A stretch of 64,000 nucleotides of DNA from Brevibacterium sp. HMSC07C04 (GTDB lineage Bacteria > Actinomycetota > Actinomycetes > Actinomycetales > Brevibacteriaceae). The DNA lies in contig NZ_KV823261.1 in the NCBI RefSeq assembly GCF_001815905.1, positions 62,001 through 126,000 on the forward strand. The letters run 5' to 3'. The notes under the pieces were generated by a model. That model searched no databases and was not told the DNA's origin. It saw nothing but the letters and a program-made list of their open reading frames with translations. A program made the position numbers and the translations under genes. This document shows, piece after piece, positions 1-10,300 of the stretch. Each line of letters opens with the position of its first letter. Position 1 is the first letter of the stretch.

Positions 1-194
1 TCGTCAAGGTCGGTGCCGTGGCCCGGCAGCAGAGGCACTCGGACCGGCGCACCGGTAGCGGTGTGGAGGGCCTGTGCAAGCGGGCGCATCGAGGCGGGGG
101 AGCCCGTGAAGCCGTGGACGGCGAGAATCCCGACATCGCCAGAGCCGGGCAGGCGGAGGGGTTGCGTCATCTCTTGGGCCAGATGAGAGGTCAT
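1..194 (-). CDS. alpha/beta hydrolase (esterase/lipase), partial, runs off left edge
   Basis: The minus strand reads from an ATG at 194 for 64 codons without a stop to the window edge. The N-terminal part contains GILAVHGFTGSP, the oxyanion-hole strand and HG motif of alpha/beta hydrolases of the carboxylesterase or monoacylglycerol-lipase type, followed by PLLPGHGTD, which is also typical of that group. The catalytic Ser, Asp and His lie outside the window. It diverges from plsC, and a hydrolase beside an acyltransferase would fit lipid turnover, but that link is inference. Substrate unknown. Confidence 0.75.
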   Translation of the reverse strand, partial: MTSHLAQEMTQPLRLPGSGDVGILAVHGFTGSPASMRPLAQALHTATGAPVRVPLLPGHGTDLD

Positions 195-231
195 GTTTCC
201 AGCATGCCACAGCGGCAGGGTCAAGAGGACC

Positions 232-237
232 TATACT
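232..237 (+). promoter_or_regulatory. candidate -10 element (TATACT) for plsC
   Basis: TATACT matches the actinobacterial -10 consensus TANNNT and lies 41 nt before the plsC start in the short divergent gap with the hydrolase gene. No convincing -35 box is visible. Confidence 0.45.
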
Positions 238-278
238 CGAAAGCGCAAACAAGCGCGGTGCGTCCCGAAAGGCTCTGA

Positions 279-983
279 GTGTTCTACTGGCTGCTCAAGC
301 GGATCTTCGTCGGTCCGTTTCTCAAGGCTCTTTTCCGTCCCTGGGTCCGCGGTCTTGAGAACATTCCGGCTGAAGGCGGGGCCATCATTGCAGGCAACCA
401 CCTTTCGTTTGTCGATTCAATCTTCACGCCTCTCGTTGCGCCTCGCCCGGTGGTCTACCTTGCTAAGAAGGACTACTTCATGGGTCGGGGCATTACGGGC
501 TTCTTCACCAAGTGGTTCTTCAAGGCCACGAACCAGCTTCCTATGGACCGAGGCGGAGGGTCGGCTTCCGAAGCATCGCTGCAGGCTGGTCTGAAAGTCC
601 TCAGGAGCGGGGCTCTCTTGGGAATCTACCCGGAGGGTACGCGCAGTCCTGATGGGAAGCTCTACCGGGGTCGCACGGGAGTTGCTCGCCTGGTTCTCGA
701 GGCGGGTGTCCCGGTCATTCCAGTTGCGGTCATCGGCACCGACAAGGTGCTGAAAACCGGCTCCGTCATTCCCAGGCTGCGCCGGGTGGGTGTGGTCTTC
801 GGCGAGCCGATGGACTTCAGTCGGTACCAGGACCTCGAACACGACAGGTTTTTGCTGCGATCAATAACTGACGAAGTCATGTACGAAATCCTGCGCCTGT
901 CCGGTCAGCAGTACGAGGACAAATACGCATCGACGGTCAAGACCCGACTGCTGGCTGAGAAGAAAGCTGAACGAGACAGCTGA
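279..983 (+). CDS. plsC: 1-acyl-sn-glycerol-3-phosphate acyltransferase (PlsC family)
   Basis: The 234-residue protein transfers an acyl group to lysophosphatidic acid to make phosphatidic acid at the cytoplasmic face of the membrane. The PlsC motifs are visible: NHLSFVD with the catalytic His41 and Asp46 (HX4D), and the phosphate-binding EGTR at residues 119-122. The N-terminus is hydrophobic and basic, as expected for a membrane-associated enzyme. I chose the GTG at 279 because GAAAGG at 267-272 is a suitable ribosome binding site. Length is normal. A lysophospholipid acyltransferase with another acceptor cannot be excluded. Confidence 0.9.
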   Translation: MFYWLLKRIFVGPFLKALFRPWVRGLENIPAEGGAIIAGNHLSFVDSIFTPLVAPRPVVYLAKKDYFMGRGITGFFTKWFFKATNQLPMDRGGGSASEASLQAGLKVLRSGALLGIYPEGTRSPDGKLYRGRTGVARLVLEAGVPVIPVAVIGTDKVLKTGSVIPRLRRVGVVFGEPMDFSRYQDLEHDRFLLRSITDEVMYEILRLSGQQYEDKYASTVKTRLLAEKKAERDS

Positions 984-1110
984 GCAGGGTTTCGATTCTT
1001 AGGATAACGACGACACGCAGAAAAGTTATCGCCAAGATGTTTGAATCCGGTCCGCGCAGCACATACATTCTTCATGTAGACAGCCCCGGGTGCGTGTCTG
1101 TCCTATGCGG

Positions 1111-1116
1111 TAAACT
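1111..1116 (+). promoter_or_regulatory. candidate -10 element (TAAACT) for ftsR
   Basis: TAAACT lies in the 189-nt gap between plsC and the MerR gene, 56 nt before its GTG start. No clear -35 box was recognised, so this is a weak call. Confidence 0.35.
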
Positions 1117-1172
1117 CAGAGGACTTCGACAACGCGCCCTTACTTCCCCCAGGGGTCTAAGGAGGAGATGGC

Positions 1173-1739
1173 GTGAGCCACTCAACAGAAGAATCGGCCA
1201 AGCCGATTCCCCGCGCAGCTCAAGGGCTGCTTTTTGACGACGACCTTCCGGAGCTCGACGAAGACGCGGGCTACCGCGGCCCGACAGTATGCCGTGTCGT
1301 CGACATCACGTACCGACAGCTCGACTACTGGGCGCGAACCGATCTTGTCGTCCCGTCTATTCGCACTGCCACCGGGTCTGGTTCGCAGCGCCTCTACTCC
1401 TTCCGCGACATCTTGGTGTTGAAGGTCATTAAGCGCCTGCTTGACACCGGTGTGGCCCTCAACCAGATTCGCACTGCGGTGGGGCACCTGCGCGAACACG
1501 GTATTGACGACCTTTCGCGCATCACCTTGATGAGCGACGGCGCTTCTGTTTTTGAATGCACCTCCGCTGACGAAGTCGTCGACCTTGTCCAGGGAGGGCA
1601 GGGCGTGTTCGGCATCGCAGTCGGTCAGGTGTGGCGCGAAGTCGAAGGAACGCTGTCTGAGCTTCCCAGCGAAAGGCCAGAGCAGGCTCAACTGCCGATT
1701 GACGAACTCGCTCTTCGGAGGGCCCGCAAGTCAAGCTGA
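1173..1739 (+). CDS. ftsR: MerR-family transcriptional regulator, FtsR-like
   Basis: The 188-residue protein has a MerR-type winged helix-turn-helix at about residues 35-110, including DITYRQLDYWARTDLV and the GSQRLYSFRD segment. Outside this it resembles the mycobacterial Rv1828 and corynebacterial FtsR group, which in Corynebacterium activates ftsZ. There is no Cys-rich metal-sensing tail, so it is not a classical metal or redox MerR. The start is a GTG at 1173 with AAGGAGGAG just upstream. Its usual neighbours (FHA protein, bifunctional nuclease) are absent; it lies between plsC and a ParA-like gene. The role in cell division is by homology. Confidence 0.8.
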   Translation: MSHSTEESAKPIPRAAQGLLFDDDLPELDEDAGYRGPTVCRVVDITYRQLDYWARTDLVVPSIRTATGSGSQRLYSFRDILVLKVIKRLLDTGVALNQIRTAVGHLREHGIDDLSRITLMSDGASVFECTSADEVVDLVQGGQGVFGIAVGQVWREVEGTLSELPSERPEQAQLPIDELALRRARKSS

Positions 1740-1773
1740 TTCGCACCCCAGGGGGACCGAAGGCCCTTATATG

Positions 1774-1810
1774 CAGAAACGGCCAGGAGATCATCTCCTG
1801 GCCGTTTCTG
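1774..1810. terminator. bidirectional hairpin terminator, perfect 17-bp stem
   Basis: Positions 1774-1790 and 1794-1810 are perfectly complementary with a 3-nt loop, between the convergent ftsR-like and parA-like genes. The stem ends in a GTTTCTG run rather than a long U tract, so it may act in both directions. Confidence 0.7.
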
Positions 1811-1845
1811 CTGGACGGACGGGGCCTGTCTTTGTGAATGCTGTA

Positions 1846-3009
1846 TCAGCGGCGCCGAAGATCGCGACGGCTTGGGTATGAACCGTCCGAGCGCGGCCCG
1901 GTCGGTGTGCTGGAGCCCGGCTTTTCAGCTGGACCGGCCTGATCGGTTGACCTGAACTTATCTGCCAAGCCGCTCAGTCTTGCCGGGCCGTGCCTATCTG
2001 CAGAGCGTGTCTGTGGTCTTACTGGATTTTCTGCGGGCACCGTGCCGATCCGCATTGTCTGCTGTGCCTCGGGCGCAGTCCTCTGCGTGTCCGAGAACCT
2101 GTTGATCTTCGGTCTCGGAGCTTCATCGCGACTGCGCTCGGCTTGTCCTCGCAGCTTCTGCGGGTCCTGGCTGGTTGTTGGAATCTCGTTGGTGCTCGGC
2201 GCGACTTCGACCGGTCGCCGACCTCGAATGTTCTCGCTGCGCAGCGCACGGTCGAGGATCTTGTCGAAAGCGCGGGCAAGTTCGCTGGCGGGCGCGCCTG
2301 GCCACTGGTGGATAGGGCGAGCTGATCCCTGCGCCTGCTGGAGGACGGTTCGCTCAGGAAGCGGCGGATTGACGACAAGCGGCCCGAACATGTCCTTGAG
2401 TTCGTTGATGCGGAAACTGTGTTCGCGCGATGATGGGCGCACGCGGTTGAGCACTATGCCGAGAGGCTGGAGGTCCTTGGCGGTTCTCTTTCGCAGCTCA
2501 TTAGATGCCCGCAGGGCACGGTCTGCCGCTGCGACTGAGAAGAGGCCCGGCTCGGTGATGACGAGCACTCGGTTGCTTGCGGTCCATGCTGTCCTGGTGA
2601 GCCCGTTCAGCGACGGAGGGCAGTCGATGATGACCAGCCTGTAGACGTCCGAGACGCGGTTGAGCGTGTCGCGCAGACGCTTGAGGTAGCGCTCGGAGAG
2701 GCTGGGGCGATCGAACTCAGCAGCGCGCGGCGAACCGGGAATGACATCGAGGCGGCTGGATCCCCTTTCAGTCCATCCACTGGACACCATGGCTTCACGC
2801 GCGAGCTTTGACTTCGGCGCTGCGAGAACATCGGCGATGTCCAGCGGCGTGGAAATCGGTACATCGAGGCCCGTGGAAGCGTCAGCCTGAGGGTCCATGT
2901 CGACCACGAGGGTCGGTATTCCCCGGCTTTGGGCGGCAGAAGCCAAGCCGAGCGTGACCGACGTCTTGCCGACGCCGCCTTTGAGACTGGAAATACTAAG
3001 GACAAGCAC
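1846..3009 (-). CDS. ParA/MinD-type ATPase, orphan (no parB alongside)
   Basis: This 387-residue protein is a deviant Walker-A P-loop ATPase. The N-terminal KGGVGKTS (Lys10-Ser17) carries the signature lysine, followed by VVDMDPQADAS and VIIDCPPS, which are the Walker A' and B regions of ParA/Soj proteins. Residues after about 270 are rich in Pro, Arg, Ser and Thr and look disordered, an extension beyond the usual ~260-residue ParA core. The start is a GTG at 3009. No ParB gene or parS site is nearby, so it may position another cargo. Short spacing suggests co-transcription downstream of sbcC. Confidence 0.85.
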   Translation of the reverse strand: MLVLSISSLKGGVGKTSVTLGLASAAQSRGIPTLVVDMDPQADASTGLDVPISTPLDIADVLAAPKSKLAREAMVSSGWTERGSSRLDVIPGSPRAAEFDRPSLSERYLKRLRDTLNRVSDVYRLVIIDCPPSLNGLTRTAWTASNRVLVITEPGLFSVAAADRALRASNELRKRTAKDLQPLGIVLNRVRPSSREHSFRINELKDMFGPLVVNPPLPERTVLQQAQGSARPIHQWPGAPASELARAFDKILDRALRSENIRGRRPVEVAPSTNEIPTTSQDPQKLRGQAERSRDEAPRPKINRFSDTQRTAPEAQQTMRIGTVPAENPVRPQTRSADRHGPARLSGLADKFRSTDQAGPAEKPGSSTPTGPRSDGSYPSRRDLRRR

Positions 3010-3035
3010 AATTCAACGGTATCTGATTCTTCTGC

Positions 3036-6000
3036 TCAGATGCTGGAGGCGCCCGCGGAATGTTTCAGCCCCGCAGTGCTGATTGTTGAACCTGATGCAC
3101 CGGGCTCAACGACGATTTTCGCCGGTATGGCTCGCTGCATCGATTCGACGTGCGAAATGACACCCAAGCAGCGCCCGCCGGTGCGCAGTTCGTCGAGTAC
3201 GGTGAGCACCGAATTAAGTGAGTCCGGGTCGAGGCTGCCGAACCCCTCGTCAATGAACAGGGTGTCCAGTCGCAGGCCCCCCGCGGTTTCGGCGACAGTG
3301 TCGGCCAGGCCGAGGGCCAAAGCCAGAGCGGCCATAAACGATTCTCCGCCGGATAGGGAACGAGGATCGCGCGCGGTTTCGGAAAAGGCGTCATGGATGA
3401 CGAGGCTGAGGCCGACTCTGCGTTCTTTTCGCCGCCCACGCGGGTCGACTGCCAGCCTGTAGCGTCCGCTGGTCATGCTGCTGAGCCGTTCTGACGCACT
3501 GCGGGTGACGGCTTCGAACAGCCCCAGGAGGGCGAACGAAGACAGCGGGAGCTTGGAGTGATGCGCTGTTCCGCGAACCAGCTCCGAAAGCTGAATCTCT
3601 GTTGCCAGCCTTTCAAGGGCGCGGTGTTGATGTTCGGAATCGGCGGCGAAGTCGCCGATGAGGCTCTGCAGTGAATTCAGGCGGTCGGCTACAACCGCTG
3701 TGCGCTCGTGCAGAGTGCGCGCCTGCTGGGCGCAGATGTGTGCGGCTGTCGTTGCCTCTGCTGCGCGGCGTTGATATTCCTCTGCCGTCAGCAGGTCGTG
3801 GGCTTCGGCAAACCAAGAGCTTTCGCGGTTCTCCCGCAGTTTGGCCACCCTGTAGTCATTCGCCTTCAGAACACGCTCGAGATCGTCGGTGTCTGCCGAG
3901 GCGGCTTGCTCAGCAGCCTCTGCGCTGGCGAATTCAGAAGCGCTGAGCTCAGCGGCGACACGTGCGGTTCGTTCAGCGTGTTCACGTTCGGCTCGCCTTT
4001 GGCTGTCTTCAGCCGCGCGCAAGTCGCTGATGAGCGCAATGCGGTCACTGAGAGCGGCAGCCGCAGCAGCTGCATCGTCAGCGGTCAGCGGAAGTTCGAT
4101 GCCGGCTGCTTGAATATCGGGTGCGAAGACTGAATCTTGAGTCTGCGTCACCGCAGCCATCTGAGATTCGGCCGCCGCAAAGCGTTCCCTGGCACTGTCG
4201 GTCTGCTTCTGAGCGGTGGCGAGCTGTTCCTGTGCGGCCGCCAGGCGGTCACGCGTGTGTTCGGCAGTGCGCAGCACCTTCTGCTGCGCTTCGCGCGCTT
4301 CTCTCAGCGCTGCCTCTGCATGATTCACAGCGGCTCGTGCTTCTTCGGCGCCTGTGAACCTGGTGTTCTTGACAGATTCTTCGGCAGCGGCCAGCTGTGC
4401 CTGCACCGCTGCAGCATTGGTTCGAGCGTCTGCTGCCGCGGTTCGAGCGCGCTCTGCTTCCCGCTCAGCGTCTTCTTCGGCTTCCCGCGTGGCCTCCTCA
4501 GCCGCCGTCGGCGCCGGGGCTGGGTGTTCTACCGCACCGCACACCGGGCACGCATGGCCGGTTCGCAGACCCTGGGCCAGTTCGGACGCTATCGTTGCAA
4601 GGCGCAGGTCGCGCACTTTTCGATAGTGTTCAGCGGCATCGCGTTCGGTATGTTCGCGGTCGCGCACAATCGCCTGCGCGCCCCGCTCCAGTTTCTGCAG
4701 TTCGGAGCGCCGATCGTAAGCCTCCAGAGCTCTGTCAGCCAAAGCTGCGGTTTCCTGGTGCTCAGCTTCGAGTTTTTCGATGTCGGGCGCCTCCGCAACA
4801 GCATTCTGTGCCGCTATGTCGGCTTCCACAGCCGTTGCGTGAACTGCCTGCGCTTTCTGCAGTTCTGCGTGCGCCGTCTCGAGGGCTTTGCGGCATCGGC
4901 GGCTTTCTGCTTCGAGGTCTTCTCGGCGACGCAGACTGGTCTGCAGGCTGTTGGCCGCAGCATAGGCGCTCCTTGCGATGGTGTCGCAGCTGGCAAGATC
5001 TTCAACCGGCCCGAGGGCTGCCGTCAGGGTTTCCTGCGTGCGCTCATGCTGCCTGCGCGCGTTGGCAAGAGCCGCATGGGCTTTCCGCTGTTCGCTCAGG
5101 CTCGGCATGATGCGGTCGGCTTCTGCCTTCCTTCCGAGCTGGTGCCGAGCGGTTTCGACTGCCTCCCGCTTGCTTTCGTGCTCGACCTCCAGCCGCCGGT
5201 GCTCTTCGAGCTTTTCGGCTTTGTCGGCAGCGCGCAGCAGTTCCTCAGCGCGTTCGCGCTGCCGTTCTGCGCGGGCATCAGCTGCGCGACCGGCGATCTC
5301 AGCTGTCTCCAAGTGCTCAGTGACAGCTGTTCGCGCAGCTGACAGAAACGCACCGACGTCTACAGGCCGGGGACGAGGGTCGTCTGGAACAGGCAGAGGA
5401 TCAAGGCACAGTTCGGCCGCTGTCTTCATGAGGTCACGGCGGTGCTTCATGATGTCGTCGAGCTCACGGCCGGCCTCCTGCGAGCGTTTGCTGAACCATT
5501 CTTCGACAAAGCTGAACCGCTCCGTGCTGAAAAGCCTGCGCAGCAGCGGTTCGCGCTCAGCTGGATCAGCCCTGAGAAATGCCGTGAATTCTCCCTGGGG
5601 CAGAAGGACGATCTTGGTGAACTGTTCGGCGGACAGGCCGATGATCGGTGCGAGGACTTCCCCTACCTGCTGGTTGCGAGAAGCAACCGGCCTCCATTGC
5701 TGAGCTCGGCTTTCAAACAGGTGCACCTGGGGCCTCTGCTTGGTTGTGCCTTCGCCGCGAAGTTTGGGACGGTCGTAGCCGGGGCTGCGTTCAATCTTCC
5801 AGCGGCGCCCGTCGGCTGTGAATTCGAGGACGACAGTCGTGGGGGTATTGGGGTCGGCGTATGTTGAACGCAGTTCGCCTGCATCATTGCGGGCACCGGT
5901 TACGCGCCCGAAAAGCGCAAAGGTGACAGCATCCAGGATTGTTGTTTTTCCTGACCCCGTCGGCCCCGCAATGAGGAACAGACCGTCACTGGCAACCGCG

Positions 6001-6068
6001 TCGAAGTCGACTGTCTGACGCTGGTTGAAGGCACCGAAGCCTTCCACGGAGAGTTTGTGAAACTTCAT
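3036..6068 (-). CDS. sbcC: exonuclease subunit SbcC (Rad50-like SMC ATPase)
   Basis: This 1010-residue ATPase pairs with SbcD to open hairpins and trim DNA ends. It has Walker A GPTGSGKTT at residues 35-43, long Ala/Glu/Arg-rich coiled coils, a zinc hook Cys507-x-x-Cys510 in the middle, the ABC signature LSGGES at 905-910 and Walker B LDTLFIDEG at 934-942. The open frame extends seven codons upstream, but the ATG at 6068 gives the family N-terminus and overlaps the sbcD stop by 4 nt (ATGA), indicating translational coupling. Length is normal for SbcC. Confidence 0.95.
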   Translation of the reverse strand: MKFHKLSVEGFGAFNQRQTVDFDAVASDGLFLIAGPTGSGKTTILDAVTFALFGRVTGARNDAGELRSTYADPNTPTTVVLEFTADGRRWKIERSPGYDRPKLRGEGTTKQRPQVHLFESRAQQWRPVASRNQQVGEVLAPIIGLSAEQFTKIVLLPQGEFTAFLRADPAEREPLLRRLFSTERFSFVEEWFSKRSQEAGRELDDIMKHRRDLMKTAAELCLDPLPVPDDPRPRPVDVGAFLSAARTAVTEHLETAEIAGRAADARAERQRERAEELLRAADKAEKLEEHRRLEVEHESKREAVETARHQLGRKAEADRIMPSLSEQRKAHAALANARRQHERTQETLTAALGPVEDLASCDTIARSAYAAANSLQTSLRRREDLEAESRRCRKALETAHAELQKAQAVHATAVEADIAAQNAVAEAPDIEKLEAEHQETAALADRALEAYDRRSELQKLERGAQAIVRDREHTERDAAEHYRKVRDLRLATIASELAQGLRTGHACPVCGAVEHPAPAPTAAEEATREAEEDAEREAERARTAAADARTNAAAVQAQLAAAEESVKNTRFTGAEEARAAVNHAEAALREAREAQQKVLRTAEHTRDRLAAAQEQLATAQKQTDSARERFAAAESQMAAVTQTQDSVFAPDIQAAGIELPLTADDAAAAAAALSDRIALISDLRAAEDSQRRAEREHAERTARVAAELSASEFASAEAAEQAASADTDDLERVLKANDYRVAKLRENRESSWFAEAHDLLTAEEYQRRAAEATTAAHICAQQARTLHERTAVVADRLNSLQSLIGDFAADSEHQHRALERLATEIQLSELVRGTAHHSKLPLSSFALLGLFEAVTRSASERLSSMTSGRYRLAVDPRGRRKERRVGLSLVIHDAFSETARDPRSLSGGESFMAALALALGLADTVAETAGGLRLDTLFIDEGFGSLDPDSLNSVLTVLDELRTGGRCLGVISHVESMQRAIPAKIVVEPGASGSTISTAGLKHSAGASSI

Positions 6069-7183
6069 TGCGTCTGCTCCTGTGCCCACTGCATTGCGTT
6101 TGCGAATAGGGTTCTCTCAGCTTCTGAAGGGGAGCGGCCGACTGTTGTCCGACAGAACTGCGCGAACAGTTCGGCGTCGTCGATCGCATCGGCGCGGCGG
6201 CGGGGGTGAGACGAGGCCTGGACGAGGTTGGTCCACCGCACGCTGAGCAGCTGGGGGAATGCTCGGCGCAGTGAGTCCAATGCGCCGTGGGGGACCGTAG
6301 TGTCTGTCAGCTGCACCTCTATCCAGCGGTCTTGTTGGTCCGGCGCCTGTGCCAGCAGATCCGCGACTTTTCCGGTGAGCGAGGAGATCGGAAGGAATTC
6401 GGGAATTTGGATGGGGTCAATGATGCCGCTGTGCGTGTCGTAGAGCCACATGATCTTGTCTGTGCCGGCCTCTGAAAAGGAGTAGGGGAGAGGCGAACCC
6501 GAATAGCGCACGTTCGGTGTGATCGTCTGCGGGCGGTGCAGATGGCCGAGTGCGGCGTAGTCCGCCCACGTGAAGAGGTCGGCCTCTGCCCGGCCGACAC
6601 CGCCGATCTCAATAGACCTTTCGGAGTCGCTGGGTTCGGCACCGGCTATGAACCCGTGGGCCATGACGATTGCCCTGTGCTTGGGACAGTGTGCGGCGCG
6701 GTGGGCGCGTATGCGCTCCATGGCGGCCCTGAGAACGGCGCTGTGGGTGCGCGCCGTGTCCAGTTGACCGCTGACGAGAGCCGGTTCGAGGTAGGGGATG
6801 CCGTAGACGGCCGTCCGGTCGTCGTCTGCGCCCAGCAGCACTGGGCGTTCGATGTCGGACAGCGACGTGCGAATGAAGAGTCCGGAGGATTCCATGAGTC
6901 TGCGGCCAACCCCCAGCCGCTGGTGGGAATCGTGGTTGCCGCTGGTGAGAACGGCGACGGCGCCGGTGTTGAGAACGCGCGCCATGGTGGATTCGTAGGC
7001 TTCCAGAGCATCGAGCGGCGGGACGGCACGGTCGAATACATCGCCGGAGACGAGAAGCACATCAACCGAATGGCGTTCGATGGTCTCAATGAGGAAGTCG
7101 GCGTACTCAAGAAACTGCGCAACGGTGTTCAAGCCGTGGAACGTCCGCCCGATATGCCAGTCTGAAGTGTGAAGGATCCTCAT
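6065..7183 (-). CDS. sbcD: exonuclease subunit SbcD (Mre11-like nuclease)
   Basis: SbcD is the Mn-dependent calcineurin-like phosphoesterase subunit of SbcCD. The N-terminus MRILHTSDWHIGR has the metal-binding DxH (Asp8, His10), followed by SGDVFD, SGNHD and, later, AHGF and LGHLH, all canonical ligands. The open frame extends ten codons upstream, but the ATG at 7183 matches the family N-terminus and gives 372 residues. It diverges from pyc and is the first gene of sbcD-sbcC. Confidence 0.95.
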   Translation of the reverse strand: MRILHTSDWHIGRTFHGLNTVAQFLEYADFLIETIERHSVDVLLVSGDVFDRAVPPLDALEAYESTMARVLNTGAVAVLTSGNHDSHQRLGVGRRLMESSGLFIRTSLSDIERPVLLGADDDRTAVYGIPYLEPALVSGQLDTARTHSAVLRAAMERIRAHRAAHCPKHRAIVMAHGFIAGAEPSDSERSIEIGGVGRAEADLFTWADYAALGHLHRPQTITPNVRYSGSPLPYSFSEAGTDKIMWLYDTHSGIIDPIQIPEFLPISSLTGKVADLLAQAPDQQDRWIEVQLTDTTVPHGALDSLRRAFPQLLSVRWTNLVQASSHPRRRADAIDDAELFAQFCRTTVGRSPSEAERTLFANAMQWAQEQTQ

Positions 7184-7254
7184 GGGGACAAGCGTAGAGG
7201 CTGGCACGGACACTGCCCCGAGCCAGCCGCATGGCGGAGATCACTGCCGCATTC

Positions 7255-7260
7255 GGTACA
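7255..7260 (+). promoter_or_regulatory. candidate -10 element (TACAGT) for pyc
   Basis: TACAGT lies 62 nt before the pyc ATG in the divergent sbcD-pyc gap. A small GCCCC-TTAC-GGGGC hairpin follows in the leader at about 7289-7302. Confidence 0.4.
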
Positions 7261-7322
7261 GTGGTTCAGACACAAAATGGAGGCCGCCCCTTACGGGGCA
7301 CAACCGGAATAGAGCTTGCCTG

Positions 7323-10300
7323 ATGTTCAAGAAAGTCCTGGTAGCCAACCGCGGTGAAATCGCGGTGCGCGCGTTCCGCGCAGCCTACGAACTCGGCGCG
7401 TCCACCGTTGCCGTCTTCCCCTACGAAGACCGCAACTCTGAGCACCGCCTCAAGGCTGACGAAGCATACATGATCGGAGACGAAGGGCACCCGGTTCGGG
7501 CGTACCTCAACGTCGACGAAATCATTCGCGTGGCCAAGGAATCCGGAGCAGACGCTGTTTACCCCGGTTATGGGTTCCTGTCGGAAAACCCTGAACTCGC
7601 CCGCGCCTGCGACCGTGAGGGAATCACCTTCATCGGTCCGCGCGCCGATGTGCTGCAGATGGCCGGAAACAAGGTCGAGGCCATTGCCGCAGCGCGCAGC
7701 GCCGGAGTGCCCACCCTCGATGCCACACCGGCATCCACCGACCTGGACGAACTGCTCGCGGCGGCCGAAAACATGGAGTACCCGCTGTTCGTCAAAGCCG
7801 TTGCAGGCGGCGGCGGTCGCGGTATGCGCCGAGTTGACAACCGCACCGAGCTCGTCGAAGCCGCGAAGATCGCCATGCGCGAAGGTGAGGGCGCTTTCGG
7901 CAACCCCACCGTCTACATCGAGCAGGCTGTTCAGCGCCCCCGCCACATCGAAGTTCAGGTGCTGGCCGACAACGACTCCAACGCCGTTCACCTCTTCGAG
8001 CGCGACTGCTCGATCCAGCGTCGCCACCAGAAAGTCGTCGAAATCGCTCCGGCGCCGAACCTCGATCCTGAAATCGCAGGCGCCATGCACGAAGCGGCTC
8101 TGCAGTTCGCACGTTCGATCGGCTACCAGAACGCCGGAACCGTTGAGTTCCTGCTTGAAACCGCCGGCCCGCGCGCGGGCAAGTTCGCCTTCATCGAAAT
8201 GAACCCGCGCATCCAGGTTGAACACACGATCACAGAAGAGATCACCGACGTCGACCTCGTGCAGGCGCAGATGCGCATTGCCGCCGGGGCAAGCCTGGAA
8301 GAGCTGGGCCTCACACAGGACAAGATCAGCTACAAGGGGGCGGCCGTTCAGTGCCGCATCACCACGGAAGACCCCGCGAACTCCTTCCGTCCCGACACCG
8401 GAACCATCACCGCCTACCGTTCTGCCGGCGGCGCAGGCGTGCGCTTGGACGGCGGAACCGTCTACGCGGGCGCTGAGGTTTCGGCTCACTTCGACTCTAT
8501 GCTCGTCAAGTGCACCGCACGCGGTGCCACCTATGACGTTGCGGTCAACCGGCAGCGCCGCGCGCTTGCTGAGTTCCGCATCCGCGGTGTCGCATCGAAC
8601 ATCGGGTTCTTGCGTGCGGTGCTCGACGATCCGGCATTTATCCGCGGGGATCTGTCGACCAACTTCATTGAAGAGCGCCCGCACCTGCTGGAAGCCCGCG
8701 TCGGCGCCGACCGCGGCTCTAAGGTTCTCGAATACCTCGCCGACATCACAGTCAACCAGCCCTACGGGCCTTCACCGGTTGATCTCAAACCCTCCGAAAA
8801 GCTTCCGCAGCTTGAACTTGCAGCCGAAGCACCGAAGTCTTCGCGCAACAGCCTCCTGGAACTCGGCCCCGAGGGCTGGGCAAAGGCTCTGCGCGACACT
8901 GAAGAACTCAAGGTGACTGACACCTCGTTCCGCGATGCTCACCAGTCGCTTCTGGCGACCCGCGTGCGCACTCGCGACCTTGAAGCCGTCGCACCGTACA
9001 TCGGCCAGATGCTTCCCGAACTCCTCTCGGTCGAAGCATGGGGCGGAGCCACGTACGACGTCGCGCTGCGCTTCCTTGCGGAGGACCCGTGGGAGCGTCT
9101 GGAGAAGCTGCGCTCTGCCATGCCGAACGTCAACCTGCAGATGCTCCTGCGCGGCCGCAACACCGTCGGCTACACCCCGTACCCGACTGAGGTCACTGAC
9201 GCCTTCGTCGACGAAGCCGCCCGCTCGGGCATCGACGTATTCCGCATCTTCGACGCGCTCAACGACGTCGAGCAGATGCGCCCGGCAATCGAATCGGTGC
9301 GCGGCACTGGCAAAGCAGTCGCAGAAGTCGCCCTGTGCTACACCTCAGACCTTCTCAACCCGAAGGAAGAGGTCTACACCCTCGACTACTACCTGCGTCT
9401 CGCAGAGCAGATCGTCGAGGCCGGTGCACACGTCCTGGCCATTAAAGACATGGCGGGTCTGCTCCGCCCGGCAGCCGCTGCGAAGCTCGTCACCGCTCTG
9501 CGAAGCGAGTTTGACCTTCCGCTGCACCTGCACACCCACGACACCGCCGGAGGCCAGCTGGCCACCTTGCTGGCAGCATCCGAAGCAGGCGTGGACGCTG
9601 TAGACGCAGCTTCGGCATCGATGGCGGGAACCACGAGCCAGCCGCCGATGTCAGCTCTCGTCGCCGCGTTGGAACACACCGAGCGTGATACCGGCCTCAA
9701 CCTGGCCAACGTGCAGGACCTCGAACCGTACTGGGAGGCTGTGCGCAACGTCTACAAGCCTTTCGAATCCGGCCTGCCCGGCCCCACAGGCCGCGTCTAC
9801 CGCCACGAAATCCCCGGCGGTCAGCTCTCGAACCTCCGTCAGCAGGCCGTTGCACTCGGCCTGGGCGAGCGCTTCGAAGAAGTCGAGCTCATGTACGAAG
9901 CCGCGGACAGGATTCTCGGCCACCTGGTGAAAGTCACCCCGTCCTCGAAGGTGGTCGGCGACCTCGCACTCCACCTCGTGGCAGTCAACGCAGACCCCAA
10001 AGAGTTTGCGGAGAACCCCCAGAACTTCGACATTCCGGATTCCGTCATCGGCTTCCTCAGCGGTGACCTCGGCGACCCGCCGGCCGGTTGGCCCGAGCCG
10101 TTCCGCACCAAGGCGCTCGAAGGCCGTAAGCACACTAAGCCCGCTGAGAAACTCGAACCGCACGAAGCCGAACTTCTGCGCGAACCCGGCAAGACCCGCC
10201 AGGACACGCTCAACCGTCTGCTGTTCCCCCAGCCGACGAAGGAGTACGGCCGCATGATCGACCAGTACGGCGACCTGTCGGTGCTGGAGACCAACGAATT

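Noticed and set aside
1846-3009. Chromosome partition locus (parABS)
   Set aside because: ParA is present but no parB gene or parS palindrome lies nearby.
4137-5342. 401-residue plus-strand frame over sbcC
   Set aside because: Antisense of the coiled-coil coding region; low-complexity Cys/Phe/Arg-rich sequence typical of a shadow.
7266-8684. 472-residue minus-strand frame over pyc
   Set aside because: Antisense of the biotin carboxylase domain; Asp/Val/Gly-rich shadow.
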